Of a DNA stretch of 64,000 nucleotides, positions 16,710 through 24,886 are shown piece by piece. The notes beneath the pieces were generated by a model. That model ran no database searches and had not been told where the DNA came from. It worked only from the letters and a program-made list of their open reading frames with translations. Position 1 is the stretch's first letter. Every line of letters starts with the position of its first letter. A program made the position numbers and the translations under genes. Location: contig NC_015953.1 in NCBI RefSeq assembly GCF_000177195.2, forward strand, positions 1,426,001 to 1,490,000. Direction: 5' to 3'. Origin of the DNA: Streptomyces sp. SirexAA-E (GTDB lineage: Bacteria; Actinomycetota; Actinomycetes; Streptomycetales; Streptomycetaceae).

Positions 16710-17816
16710 GTGACGCACCCCTTCCTCGACCTCCCGCCGCTGACCGCCGACCACTTCGCGGCGATCGAGCGGCGGGTGGCCGGCCTCCTCGCCACCGAGC
16801 AGGACGTCGTCATCACCCAGGGCGAGGCGCTGCTGCCCCTCGAAGGCTGCATCCGGGGCGGCGCCCGGCCCGGCTCGACCGCGCTGAACGTCGTGACGGG
16901 TCCGTACGGCCAGACCTTCGGCAACTGGCTGCGGGACTGCGGCGCGGAGGTCGTCGACCTGGTGGTGCCCTTCCACGCGGCGGTCACCGCGGAGCAGGTC
17001 GGACAGGCGCTGGCCGCGCACCCGGAGATCGACTTCGTGTCGCTGGTGCACGCGGAGGCGGCGACCGGCAACACCAACCCGGTCGCGGAGATCGGTGAGG
17101 TGGTCCGGGCGCACGGGGCCCTCTTCATGCTGGACGCCGTGGCGTCGGTGGGCGCCGAGCCCCTGCTGCCGGACGCCTGGGGCGTGGACCTGTGCGTGAT
17201 CGGGGCGCAGAAGGCGATGGGCGGCCCGGCCGGTGTCTCGGCGGTGTCGGTGAGCGCGCGGGCGTGGGAGCGGCTGGCGGACAACCCGCGGGCGCCCCGC
17301 CGGTCCTACCTCTCGCTGCTGGACTGGAAGGACCGGTGGATCGACGCGGGCCGCACGGCTCTTCCGCACGCCCCGGCCCAGCTGGAGATGCTGGCGCTGG
17401 ATGCCTGTGTGGAGCGGATCGAGGCGGAGGGCCTGGACACGCTGACGGCCCGGCACGCCTCGGCGGCGGCCGCCACCCGGGCGGGCGCGTCCGCCCTCGG
17501 CGGCGGGCTGGAGCCGTACGTCCACGAGGCCCGGGACGCCGCGCCGGTCGCCACGACGCTGCGCGTGCCGGCCGGTACCGACGCCACCGCGCTCGTCCGG
17601 AGCGCACTCGCGGCAGACCCGTCGCTGCCCTTGGTGGCGGGCGGCGGGGCGCTCGCCCGGGAGATGATCCGGGTCAACCACTACGGCGTGGACGCGACAC
17701 GGGGCGCCGTGCTCTCGTCGCTGGCCGCCCTGGGCTCCGCGCTCACCGAGGCGGGCCGGACGACCGACCTGGATGCTGCCCGCGAAGCCGTATCGGAAAC
17801 ATGGGCGAACGACTGA
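16710..17816 (+). CDS. Class V PLP-dependent aminotransferase (alanine-glyoxylate type)
   Basis: 368 aa, ATG at 16710 with GAAGAGAG close upstream. Fold-type I class V features are the Gly-rich VTGPYGQTFGNWL, HAEAATGNTNPVAEIG, the Asp of FMLDAVASVGAEP and the Schiff-base lysine in VIGAQKAMGGPAGVS. This arrangement is that of alanine-glyoxylate/serine-pyruvate aminotransferases. The amino donor and acceptor are not determinable. It is the last gene before a strong bidirectional terminator. Confidence 0.87.
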   Translation: MTHPFLDLPPLTADHFAAIERRVAGLLATEQDVVITQGEALLPLEGCIRGGARPGSTALNVVTGPYGQTFGNWLRDCGAEVVDLVVPFHAAVTAEQVGQALAAHPEIDFVSLVHAEAATGNTNPVAEIGEVVRAHGALFMLDAVASVGAEPLLPDAWGVDLCVIGAQKAMGGPAGVSAVSVSARAWERLADNPRAPRRSYLSLLDWKDRWIDAGRTALPHAPAQLEMLALDACVERIEAEGLDTLTARHASAAAATRAGASALGGGLEPYVHEARDAAPVATTLRVPAGTDATALVRSALAADPSLPLVAGGGALAREMIRVNHYGVDATRGAVLSSLAALGSALTEAGRTTDLDAAREAVSETWAND

Positions 17817-17850
17817 GGCGAATATGCCGGACGGAACCGGCACACATATG

Positions 17851-17901
17851 AAAAGAATAGCGGGGAGCTGCTTTATCGAGAGCAGCTCCCCGCATTCTTT
17901 T
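17851..17901. terminator. Strong hairpin terminator with A/T flanks
   Basis: GCGGGGAGCTGCT pairs with AGCAGCTCCCCGC around an 8-nt loop. After a one-base bulge it is extended by AAAAGAAT/ATTCTTTT. This gives an A tract on one side and a T tract on the other, so it can work in both directions. It closes the class V enzyme transcript upstream of ectA. Confidence 0.92.
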
Positions 17902-18157
17902 GCCCGCAATCACCGGACCTAAACGCCCCACTTTCGAGGGACGGCCGATCTACGTAATCCGGACACGTGTCAGGAGAGTTACAACCCTGTGACCGACTCC
18001 ACAGAGACGGCGTTATGCCCCTTAAATTCCGGTCAAATCACGAGAAATCGCCGCCCGCTTCGGCTCGACTCGCGCCCGCGTGATAGCACAGACACGTGCG
18101 CCACCCAACCCTTCCCGGCGATGCAATTTCGATTTTTGCTGGGTAAATTCAATTCGC
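17902..18157 (+). promoter_or_regulatory. ectA upstream region with a GlnR-like box
   Basis: 256 bp without a gene and less G+C-rich than the surroundings. At 17978-17993 GTTAC-N6-GTGAC resembles the actinobacterial GlnR half-site pair (GTNAC-N6-GAAAC). A weaker GTGTC lies one further 11-nt period upstream at 17967. TAAATT at 18144-18149 is directly before the ectA ATG with no Shine-Dalgarno sequence in between. GlnR repression of ect genes is known from S. coelicolor; binding here is inferred. Confidence 0.45.
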
Positions 18158-18688
18158 ATGACCGCCGCACCAGCAGATTTTGCCCGTGCCCGAAGCGAAT
18201 TCCTTACAATCGACACCCCGCGAGTGGAGGACGGAGCCGCGCTCTGGCGTATCGCCCGCGACTCCGAGGTCCTGGACCTCAACTCCTCGTACAGCTACCT
18301 GCTGTGGTGCCGTGACTTCGCGGCGACCTCCGTGGTCGCCCGCGACGAGAAGGGTGAAGCCGTCGCCTTCGTGACGGGGTACATCCGGCCCGACCGCCCC
18401 GAGACGCTCGTCGTCTGGCAGGTGGCCGTGGACGACGCCCACCGCGGGAAGGGGCTGGCCGGTGAGCTGCTGGACGCCCTGACCGCCCGTGTCTCGGCCG
18501 AGCAGGGCCTGGCGTCCCTGGAGACGACCATCACCCCGGACAACACCGCGTCCGACCGGCTGTTCACCTCCTACGCGCAGCGCCACGACGTGGCCCTGGA
18601 GCGCGAGGTGCTCTTCGACGGCGAGCTGTTCCCCGAGGGAACGCACCTGCCGGAGGTGCTGTACCGCATCGGCCCGTTCCACGCGTAG
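18158..18688 (+). CDS. ectA: L-2,4-diaminobutyrate N-acetyltransferase
   Basis: 176 aa GNAT-fold enzyme, second step of ectoine synthesis. EctA marks are the substrate loop SEVLDLNSSYSYLLWCRDF, the acetyl-CoA strand and loop VVWQVAVDDAHRGKGLAGELLDAL, and LETTITPDNTASDRLF. ATG at 18158 was chosen because the next residues (TAAPADFARARSEFLTID) lead into the fold; no ribosome site is visible, so leaderless translation is possible. First gene of ectABCD, with a 142-bp gap to ectB. Confidence 0.97.
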   Translation: MTAAPADFARARSEFLTIDTPRVEDGAALWRIARDSEVLDLNSSYSYLLWCRDFAATSVVARDEKGEAVAFVTGYIRPDRPETLVVWQVAVDDAHRGKGLAGELLDALTARVSAEQGLASLETTITPDNTASDRLFTSYAQRHDVALEREVLFDGELFPEGTHLPEVLYRIGPFHA

Positions 18689-18830
18689 GACCGTCGCCCG
18701 CCCCGCCGGGGCGGCACGTACTACCGGCATCGGGTCCCGCCCCCGCCCGGGGCGCGTACCCGGCCCGGCCCCGCCCGGGGCCCGCACGCCTCACCCGCCT
18801 TCCGTCACACCCTCGATCAGGAGATCCGCT

Positions 18831-20093
18831 GTGACCATCACCCCGCCCGCCCTGAGTGTCTTCGAGAGTCTCGAATCGGAAGTACGCAGCTACTGCCGCG
18901 GCTGGCCCGCCGTGTTCGACCGCGCGCAGGGCGCCCGCCTGACCGACGAGGACGGCCACTCCTACCTCGACTTCTTCGCCGGGGCCGGATCGCTCAACTA
19001 CGGCCACAACAACCCGGTGCTGAAACGCGCGCTGATCGACTACATCGAACGCGACGGCATCACCCACGGCCTCGACATGGCCACGACGGCCAAACGCGCG
19101 TTCCTGGAGACGTTCGAGAACGTGATCCTGCGCCCGCGCGACCTGCCGTACAAGGTGATGTTCCCCGGCCCGACCGGCACCAACGCGGTCGAGGCGGCGC
19201 TGAAGCTCGCCCGCAAGGTCAAGGGCCGCGAGTCCGTCGTCTCCTTCACCAACGCCTTCCACGGCATGTCGCTGGGGTCGCTCGCGGTGACGGGCAACGC
19301 CTTCAAGCGCGCCGGTGCGGGCATCCCGCTGGTGCACGGCACCCCGATGCCGTTCGACAACTACTTCGACGGCACGGTCCCCGACTTCCTCTGGTTCGAG
19401 CGGCTCCTGGAGGACCAGGGCTCCGGCCTCAACAAGCCCGCCGCGGTGATCGTGGAGACGGTGCAGGGCGAGGGCGGCATCAACGTGGCCCGCGCCGAGT
19501 GGCTGCGTGCCCTCCAGGACCTGTGCCACCGCCAGGACATGCTGCTGATCGTCGACGACATCCAGATGGGCTGCGGCCGTACCGGCGGCTTCTTCTCCTT
19601 CGAGGAGGCCGGCATCGTCCCGGACATCGTCACGCTGTCGAAGTCCATCAGCGGGTACGGTCTGCCGATGTCGCTCTGCCTCTTCAAGGGCGAGCTGGAC
19701 ATCTGGGAGCCGGGCGAGCACAACGGCACCTTCCGCGGCAACAACCCGGCGTTCGTCACCGCCGCCGCCACGCTCGACGCCTACTGGGCGGACGGCCAGA
19801 TGGAGAAGCAGACCCTGGCCCGCGGCGAGCAGGTGGAACAGACGCTGCTGGCGATCTGCGCCGAGGAGGCCACCGCGCAGTTCCGTGGCCGCGGTCTCGT
19901 CTGGGGCCTGGAGTTCACCGACCCGGCACGTGCCTCCGCCGTCTGCGCGCGCGCCTTCGAGCTGGGCCTGCTGCTCGAGACGTCGGGCCCGCAGAGCGAG
20001 GTCGTGAAGCTGCTGCCGCCGCTGACCATCACCCCCGAGGAGCTGGACGAGGGCCTGCGCACGCTGGCCCGCTGCGTCCGCGAGACCGCCTGA
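18831..20093 (+). CDS. ectB: Diaminobutyrate-2-oxoglutarate aminotransferase
   Basis: 420 aa class III PLP aminotransferase; converts aspartate semialdehyde to L-2,4-diaminobutyrate. Start GTG at 18831 follows CAGGAGAT. Family features include [33 protein letters not shown], the PLP-binding Asp in [14 protein letters not shown] and the Schiff-base Lys in [28 protein letters not shown] is typical of EctB. It supplies the substrate for EctA. Confidence 0.97.
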   Translation: MTITPPALSVFESLESEVRSYCRGWPAVFDRAQGARLTDEDGHSYLDFFAGAGSLNYGHNNPVLKRALIDYIERDGITHGLDMATTAKRAFLETFENVILRPRDLPYKVMFPGPTGTNAVEAALKLARKVKGRESVVSFTNAFHGMSLGSLAVTGNAFKRAGAGIPLVHGTPMPFDNYFDGTVPDFLWFERLLEDQGSGLNKPAAVIVETVQGEGGINVARAEWLRALQDLCHRQDMLLIVDDIQMGCGRTGGFFSFEEAGIVPDIVTLSKSISGYGLPMSLCLFKGELDIWEPGEHNGTFRGNNPAFVTAAATLDAYWADGQMEKQTLARGEQVEQTLLAICAEEATAQFRGRGLVWGLEFTDPARASAVCARAFELGLLLETSGPQSEVVKLLPPLTITPEELDEGLRTLARCVRETA

Positions 20094-20157
20094 CCCGGGC
20101 AGCGCCCGGGACAGGCACCGATTGAGCAGGACAAGAAGAGAAAGGCACCATCCCACC

Positions 20158-20556
20158 GTGATCGTCCGATCGTTCAGTGACATCGAGAACACCGACCAGC
20201 ACATCAAGGCGGCCTCAGGCACCTGGGAGAGCAAGCGCATCGTGCTCGCCAAGGAGAAGGTGGGCTTCTCGCTCCACGAGACCGTGATGTACGCGGGCAC
20301 GGAGACCTCCATGTGGTACGCGAACCACATCGAGGCGGTGCTCTGCACCGAGGGTGAGGCCGAACTCACCAACGACGAGACCGGCGAGAAGCACTGGATC
20401 ACGCCGGGAACGATGTACCTGCTGGACGGGCACGAGCACCACACCATGCGGCCGAAGACCGACTTCCGCTGCGTCTGCGTCTTCAATCCGCCCGTCACCG
20501 GGCGGGAGGAGCACGACGAGAACGGTGTCTACCCGCTGCTGACAGAGGAGGCCTGA
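20158..20556 (+). CDS. ectC: L-ectoine synthase
   Basis: 132 aa cupin. Cyclises N-gamma-acetyl-diaminobutyrate to ectoine. GTG at 20158 gives the family beginning [16 protein letters not shown]. The cupin core includes [35 protein letters not shown] and [22 protein letters not shown]. It begins 64 bp after ectB and ends 3 bp before ectD. Confidence 0.97.
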   Translation: MIVRSFSDIENTDQHIKAASGTWESKRIVLAKEKVGFSLHETVMYAGTETSMWYANHIEAVLCTEGEAELTNDETGEKHWITPGTMYLLDGHEHHTMRPKTDFRCVCVFNPPVTGREEHDENGVYPLLTEEA

Positions 20557-20559
20557 ACC

Positions 20560-21453
20560 ATGACCACCCAGGTACGAACCGACCTCTACCCCACGCGCGG
20601 CGCCGCCGAGATGACCACTCCCCGCCAGGACCCGGTCATCTGGTCCGCGCCGGGCGCGCCCGGACCGATCGCCGCGAAGGACCTCCAGTCCTTCGAGCAC
20701 GACGGCTTCCTCGCCATCGACCAGCTCATCACACCGGACGAGGTGGCCGGCTACCACGACGAGCTGGACCGGCTGATCGCCGATCCGGCGGTCCGCGCCG
20801 ACGAGCGTTCGATCATCGAGCCGAAGTCGCAGAGCGTGCGGTCCGTCTTCGAGGTCCACAAGATCAGCGAGGTCTTCGCCCGTCTGGTCGGCGACGAGCG
20901 TGTGGTGGGCCGGGCCCGCCAGATCCTCGGCTCCGACGTGTACGTCCACCAGTCCCGGATCAACGTGAAGCCGGGCTTCGGCGCCTCCGGCTTCTACTGG
21001 CACTCGGACTTCGAGACCTGGCACGCCGAGGACGGTCTGCCGAACATGCGGACCGTGTCGGTCTCGATCGCGCTGACGGAGAACTTCGACACCAACGGCG
21101 GGCTGATGATCATGCCCGGTTCGCACAAGTCGTTCCTCGGCTGCGCGGGCGAGACGCCGAAGGACAACTACAAGAAGTCCCTGCAGATGCAGGACGCCGG
21201 CACCCCGTCCGACGAGGCGCTGACGAAGATGGCCGACCGGCACGGCATCAAGCTCTTCACGGGCAAGGCCGGTTCGGCGACCTGGTTCGACTGCAACGCG
21301 ATGCACGGCTCGGGGGACAACATCACCCCGTACGCCCGCAGCAACGTGTTCATCGTGTTCAACAGTGTGGAGAACACGGCCGAGGAGCCCTTCTCGGCTC
21401 CGATCCGCCGCCCTGAGTTCATCGGGGCGCGGGACTTCACGCCGGTGAAGTAG
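20560..21453 (+). CDS. ectD: Ectoine 5-hydroxylase
   Basis: 297 aa non-haem Fe(II)/2-oxoglutarate dioxygenase that converts ectoine to 5-hydroxyectoine. The EctD signature FYWHSDFETWHAEDGLPNMR carries the first iron His and Asp; the second iron His is in NAMHGSGDN. VHQSRINVKPGF and LMIMPGSHKSFLG are also conserved. ATG at 20560 lies 3 bp after the ectC stop, with AGAGGAGG upstream. It ends the operon at a strong hairpin. Confidence 0.97.
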   Translation: MTTQVRTDLYPTRGAAEMTTPRQDPVIWSAPGAPGPIAAKDLQSFEHDGFLAIDQLITPDEVAGYHDELDRLIADPAVRADERSIIEPKSQSVRSVFEVHKISEVFARLVGDERVVGRARQILGSDVYVHQSRINVKPGFGASGFYWHSDFETWHAEDGLPNMRTVSVSIALTENFDTNGGLMIMPGSHKSFLGCAGETPKDNYKKSLQMQDAGTPSDEALTKMADRHGIKLFTGKAGSATWFDCNAMHGSGDNITPYARSNVFIVFNSVENTAEEPFSAPIRRPEFIGARDFTPVK

Positions 21454-21468
21454 CCGTAGGGCGGTTCG

Positions 21469-21501
21469 AAGGGGCGGGACGCGGTAGGCGTCCCGCCCCT
21501 T
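21469..21501 (+). terminator. Hairpin terminator of the ect operon
   Basis: AAGGGGCGGGACGC, a 5-nt loop and the exact complement GCGTCCCGCCCCTT, a perfect 14-bp stem 15 bp after the ectD stop, followed by CCGCG rather than a T tract. Confidence 0.9.
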
Positions 21502-21610
21502 CCGCGTGCCGTCGGCCCGGCGCGGGCGCGCGGTCTTCCCCGGCCCTGGCTCGCGGACGCGTCCGTAACTCGCTGGACCCCGGCCCGTGCCGGGGGAGAC
21601 AGTGGCGTCC

Positions 21611-22624
21611 ATGACTTCGCTCGTACAGCACATCACCGTCGACTGCGCCGACGCCTACGAACTGGCCGTCTTCTGGGCCAAGGTGCTCGACTCGTCCGTG
21701 TCCGACGACGACGCGCCCGGTGATCCGGAGGCGCTGGTCGAGGCGCCGGGGGTGGCACTGCTCTTCGTCACGGTGCCCGAACCCAAGCGCGCCAAGAACC
21801 GCGTCCACCTGGACGTGCGGCCCACGGACCGCACCCGCGACGAGGAGGTCGAGCGGCTGCTCGCCCTCGGAGCCACCCTGGCCGCCGACCACCGCAAGCC
21901 GGACGGCCGGGGCTGGGCGACCCTGGCCGACCCCGAGGGCAACGAGTTCTGTGTGGAGTGCGGCGCCGCGGAGCGGGCCGCGTCGGCCGGGGTCCGGCTG
22001 CCCGTCACCGCGGACGACGTGACGCTGGCGGTGCGGCTCGCGGCCGACACCCTCGCGAAGTCCCCGGTGGACGGCTGGCGTGCCCCTGCGGGGACGTTGA
22101 CGTGGGACTGCTGGGAGACGGTGGAGCACCTGAGCGACGACCTCTTCGCGTACGCCGTCCAGCTCGGTCCGCGCAAACCCCCGTTGAAGCACGAGGTCCC
22201 CTACCGCTGGGCCCCCGGGCGCGAGGGCGGCCCCTGGAACGCGGTCTTCGCGGACCCGGAGGCGGGGACCGTCGGGCTGCTCGAGACGCTGGAGGCGAGT
22301 GGCGCCCTCCTGACCGCGATGGTGCGGACGGCCTCTCCCGATCTGCGTTCCTACCACTCGCACGGGGTCTCCGACCCGGAGGGCTTCGCCGCGATGGGTG
22401 TGGTGGAGACCCTCGTGCACACCCATGACGTCGCCGCGGGGCTCTCGCTCGCCTGGACACCGCCCCGGGACCTCTGCGACCGGGTCCTGGCCCGGCTCTT
22501 CCCCGAGGCGCCGGACGACGCCGACCGGTGGACCGTACTGCTGTGGTGCACCGGCCGCGCGGACCTGCCCGGCCGTGAGCGGGTCACCTCGTGGAAGTGG
22601 CACGGAGCGCCCCTGGACCGCTGA
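21611..22624 (+). CDS. VOC-family domain fused to a DinB/maleylpyruvate isomerase-like domain
   Basis: 337 aa. Residues 1-122 are a vicinal-oxygen-chelate (glyoxalase/bleomycin resistance-like) module: VQHITVDCADAYELAVFWAKVL, NRVHLDVRP and LADPEGNEFCV. Residues 130-337 resemble the DinB/mycothiol-dependent maleylpyruvate isomerase fold, with metal-type histidines in TVEHLSDDLFAYA and VETLVHTHDVAAGL. The fusion is seen directly; the substrate is unknown. ATG at 21611 is preceded by GGGGGAGA about 13 nt away. Monocistronic between the ect terminator and a MarR-like gene. Confidence 0.83.
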   Translation: MTSLVQHITVDCADAYELAVFWAKVLDSSVSDDDAPGDPEALVEAPGVALLFVTVPEPKRAKNRVHLDVRPTDRTRDEEVERLLALGATLAADHRKPDGRGWATLADPEGNEFCVECGAAERAASAGVRLPVTADDVTLAVRLAADTLAKSPVDGWRAPAGTLTWDCWETVEHLSDDLFAYAVQLGPRKPPLKHEVPYRWAPGREGGPWNAVFADPEAGTVGLLETLEASGALLTAMVRTASPDLRSYHSHGVSDPEGFAAMGVVETLVHTHDVAAGLSLAWTPPRDLCDRVLARLFPEAPDDADRWTVLLWCTGRADLPGRERVTSWKWHGAPLDR

Positions 22625-22642
22625 GGGCGCCCGTATCCGGCC

Positions 22643-22674
22643 GTCTTCCGGTCGTCTTCCGGTCGTCTCCGGCC
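22643..22674 (+). repeat. 11-bp tandem repeat upstream of the MarR-like gene
   Basis: Two exact copies of GTCTTCCGGTC in direct succession (22643-22653, 22654-22664) are followed by a degenerate third (GTCTCCGGCC). They lie 65-95 bp before the start codon and could be binding half-sites or simple slippage products. Confidence 0.55.
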
Positions 22675-22736
22675 GGAAGAGGCCGGTCGGGGCGGCACGC
22701 GGCCGTCCCGACCGGGGCGGCTGTACCGTCGCGGCC

Positions 22737-23246
22737 ATGGAACAGCCGCCCCCTCCCCCGCTCACGGACCAGGCGACGGACCAGGCGCCCGCCGACCCCG
22801 CCGCCACCATCGACGGCATGTCGGCCACCCAGCCCATCGGGTACTGGAGCGGTCTGGTCCACGCCGCCGTCACCCGGCGCCTGCGGGACGCCATGGCCGG
22901 GATCGATGTCACCCAGCCCCAGTACTGGGTGCTGAACCGGGTGCGCGACGGGCCCGCGGCGCCCACCCGCGAGGAGGTCGCGGCCCAGCTCACGCCCCTG
23001 GCCGACGGACCGCACGACATCGCCCGGGTCGTCGACCAACTGCTCTACCGCGGCTGGCTCGCCGCCGGTGCCGAGGGGCGGCTGCGCCTCACCGACGACG
23101 GGGAGGCCGCCCGGGTGCGGCTGCGTGAGCTGGTGACCGGTGTCCGCGCCGAGGTGCACCGGGGCATCGGCGACGAGGAGTACGTGGCCGCGCTGAAGGT
23201 GCTCCGCAGGATGGCGGCCAACATCGAGGGTTCGGGCGCCCTCTGA
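22737..23246 (+). CDS. MarR-like winged-helix protein
   Basis: 169 aa, ATG at 22737. After a Pro-rich N-terminus of about 25 residues comes IGYWSGLVHAAVTRRLRDAMAGIDVTQPQYWVLNRV, the MarR dimerisation helix. The winged-helix region has TREEVAAQLTPLADGPHDIARVVDQLLYRGWL and the wing LRLTDDGEAARVRLRELV. Such proteins are small-molecule-responsive repressors; ligand and targets are unknown. It is convergent with the galactanase gene, 28 bp from it. Confidence 0.78.
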   Translation: MEQPPPPPLTDQATDQAPADPAATIDGMSATQPIGYWSGLVHAAVTRRLRDAMAGIDVTQPQYWVLNRVRDGPAAPTREEVAAQLTPLADGPHDIARVVDQLLYRGWLAAGAEGRLRLTDDGEAARVRLRELVTGVRAEVHRGIGDEEYVAALKVLRRMAANIEGSGAL

Positions 23247-23274
23247 CAGCGGCTGCCGGACGGCGCCCGTCGGT

Positions 23275-24837
23275 CTACCGGTGCGAGAACCAGCCCGCCG
23301 CCGGCAGCAGCGTCCCGTCGTAGCCGAACACCGCCTGGTTCTCCCAGGCGTTGCCCGACGACGGGTCGGCCGGGTCCCAGCCGCTGCCGGTCACGGCGGT
23401 CCAGGCCGGTTCCCAGTAGACGGCGCCGAGTCCACGGCCGTTCGGAACGGCCTCGACGACGCTCATGACGTCGCGGAGGCTGGCCGCCTGGCCGGCCGGG
23501 GTCGCCGGGTAGCCGGCGACGAGCTGGTCGGAGGTGGCGACGTTGTTCTCCAGGCCGTCGGCGTCGGCCAGCGTGTGGGCGTACGCCGTCTCGGCGACCA
23601 TCACCGGCTTGCCGTAGCGGGACGCGGCGTCGTCCAGGTTGGTCTGGAGCTCGGTCAGTGAGCCGTGCCAGTAGCCGTAGTAGGAGAGGGCGATGACGTC
23701 GAAGGGCACCTTCTGCGCCACCGCGTTGTCGAACCACCAGCGGGTGCCCGCGTTGTCGCCGCCCTCCGCGAGGTGCAGGACGACCTTCGTGGTGGAGGAG
23801 ACCGCCTTGGCGGCGTTCGCGCCCGAGGTGAGGAGTCCGGCCAGCTGGGACCAGTTCGAGGTGGAGCCTTCGGGCCAGAGCATTCCGGCGTTCGTCTCGT
23901 TGCCGATCTGCACCATGTCGGCGGTGGTGCCCTGGGCCTTCAGCGCGTTCAGCACGTCGTAGGTGTGGTCGTGGACGTCGGTGCGCAGCCGGCCGTAGTC
24001 GTGCCCGGCCCAGGCGGCGGGCTTGTTCTGCTTGCCGGGGTCGGCCCAGGCGTCGGAGTAGTGGAAGTCGACGAGCGTCTTCATGCCGAGCGCCTTGGCG
24101 CGCTTGGCCATGGCCAGGACGTGGGCCTTGTCGTTGTAGCCGTCGGCCGGGTCCACCCAGACCTTGAGGCGGACGTAGTTCATCCCGGAGTTCTCGAGGA
24201 TGCTCATGGCGTCCCCGGCCCGGCCGCCCGCGTCGCGGTAGACCGCGCCGTGCGCCTCGTTCTTCGGGAGGGTGGAGAGGTCGCCGCCGCGCACGCTCAG
24301 CCCGGTGGAGCCCGGGGTGAACGTGATGTCGTCGAAGTTGGCCCACTGCCCGGCCCGCGCGTCGGAGTCGAGGCTGATCGTGCAGGCCCCGCCGGTCACC
24401 TTCACGGAGGTGACGATCCGCACCCAGTCGCTCCCGGCGGTCGGCGGCAGGTCGGTGCGCTGCTCGGCGGAACCGCAGTCGCGCAGGGCGATGTAGGCCG
24501 CGTTCTGGCCGCCGCCGGAGCGGACCCAGGCGCTGAGGGTGTACGTGCCGTCGGCGAGCCCGGTCAGGTGCTGGTAGGTCTCGACCTTGTAGGCCGAGGC
24601 CGACCAGTGGCTGAGCCGGGTGGAGCCGCCGTGGCCGCCGGCCTCGGTGAAGGAGGCGGCGTCCTGGCCGGTGGCCGAGTACGTCGACCAGCCGGTGGCC
24701 CCCGACTCGAAACCGGGGTTCGCGGGGGTGGTGGCCGCGTGGGCGGCCTGGGCGGGCAGGGCGGCCAGCAGCAGGCCGGTCAGTGCGGCCACCGCGCCTG
24801 CGGCTCTCCTGCGGGTGTGGTGCGTCGTTCCGTACAT
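23275..24837 (-). CDS. Secreted GH53 arabinogalactan endo-beta-1,4-galactanase
   Basis: 520 aa. A signal peptide (about 1-35, ending AQAAHA) is followed by an N-terminal carbohydrate-binding-type beta-sandwich (about 38-175: NPGFESGATGWSTYS to NFDDITFTPG). The GH53 barrel spans about 178-520. The acid/base is Glu314 in IGNETNAGMLW and the nucleophile Glu416 in VAETAYAH. It cleaves the beta-1,4-galactan side chains of pectin outside the cell. It lies 49 bp beyond the GH42 gene and is probably transcribed with it. Its product would be imported by the divergent ABC system. Confidence 0.95.
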   Translation of the reverse strand: MYGTTHHTRRRAAGAVAALTGLLLAALPAQAAHAATTPANPGFESGATGWSTYSATGQDAASFTEAGGHGGSTRLSHWSASAYKVETYQHLTGLADGTYTLSAWVRSGGGQNAAYIALRDCGSAEQRTDLPPTAGSDWVRIVTSVKVTGGACTISLDSDARAGQWANFDDITFTPGSTGLSVRGGDLSTLPKNEAHGAVYRDAGGRAGDAMSILENSGMNYVRLKVWVDPADGYNDKAHVLAMAKRAKALGMKTLVDFHYSDAWADPGKQNKPAAWAGHDYGRLRTDVHDHTYDVLNALKAQGTTADMVQIGNETNAGMLWPEGSTSNWSQLAGLLTSGANAAKAVSSTTKVVLHLAEGGDNAGTRWWFDNAVAQKVPFDVIALSYYGYWHGSLTELQTNLDDAASRYGKPVMVAETAYAHTLADADGLENNVATSDQLVAGYPATPAGQAASLRDVMSVVEAVPNGRGLGAVYWEPAWTAVTGSGWDPADPSSGNAWENQAVFGYDGTLLPAAGWFSHR

Positions 24838-24886
24838 CGTCGATGTCCCTTCGAGCGTTGTGCGGGGTAACGGACTTGGGTGCGCC

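Noticed and set aside
13511..17098. 1195-codon rightward frame
   Set aside because: Antisense to the surface protein and amidohydrolase genes and out of frame with cobC; repetitive Gly/Arg/Val composition and no domain.
18489..18830. Frame running from ectA into ectB as a fused protein
   Set aside because: It is out of frame with ectA; the GTG at 18831 has a good ribosome site and gives the normal EctB start.
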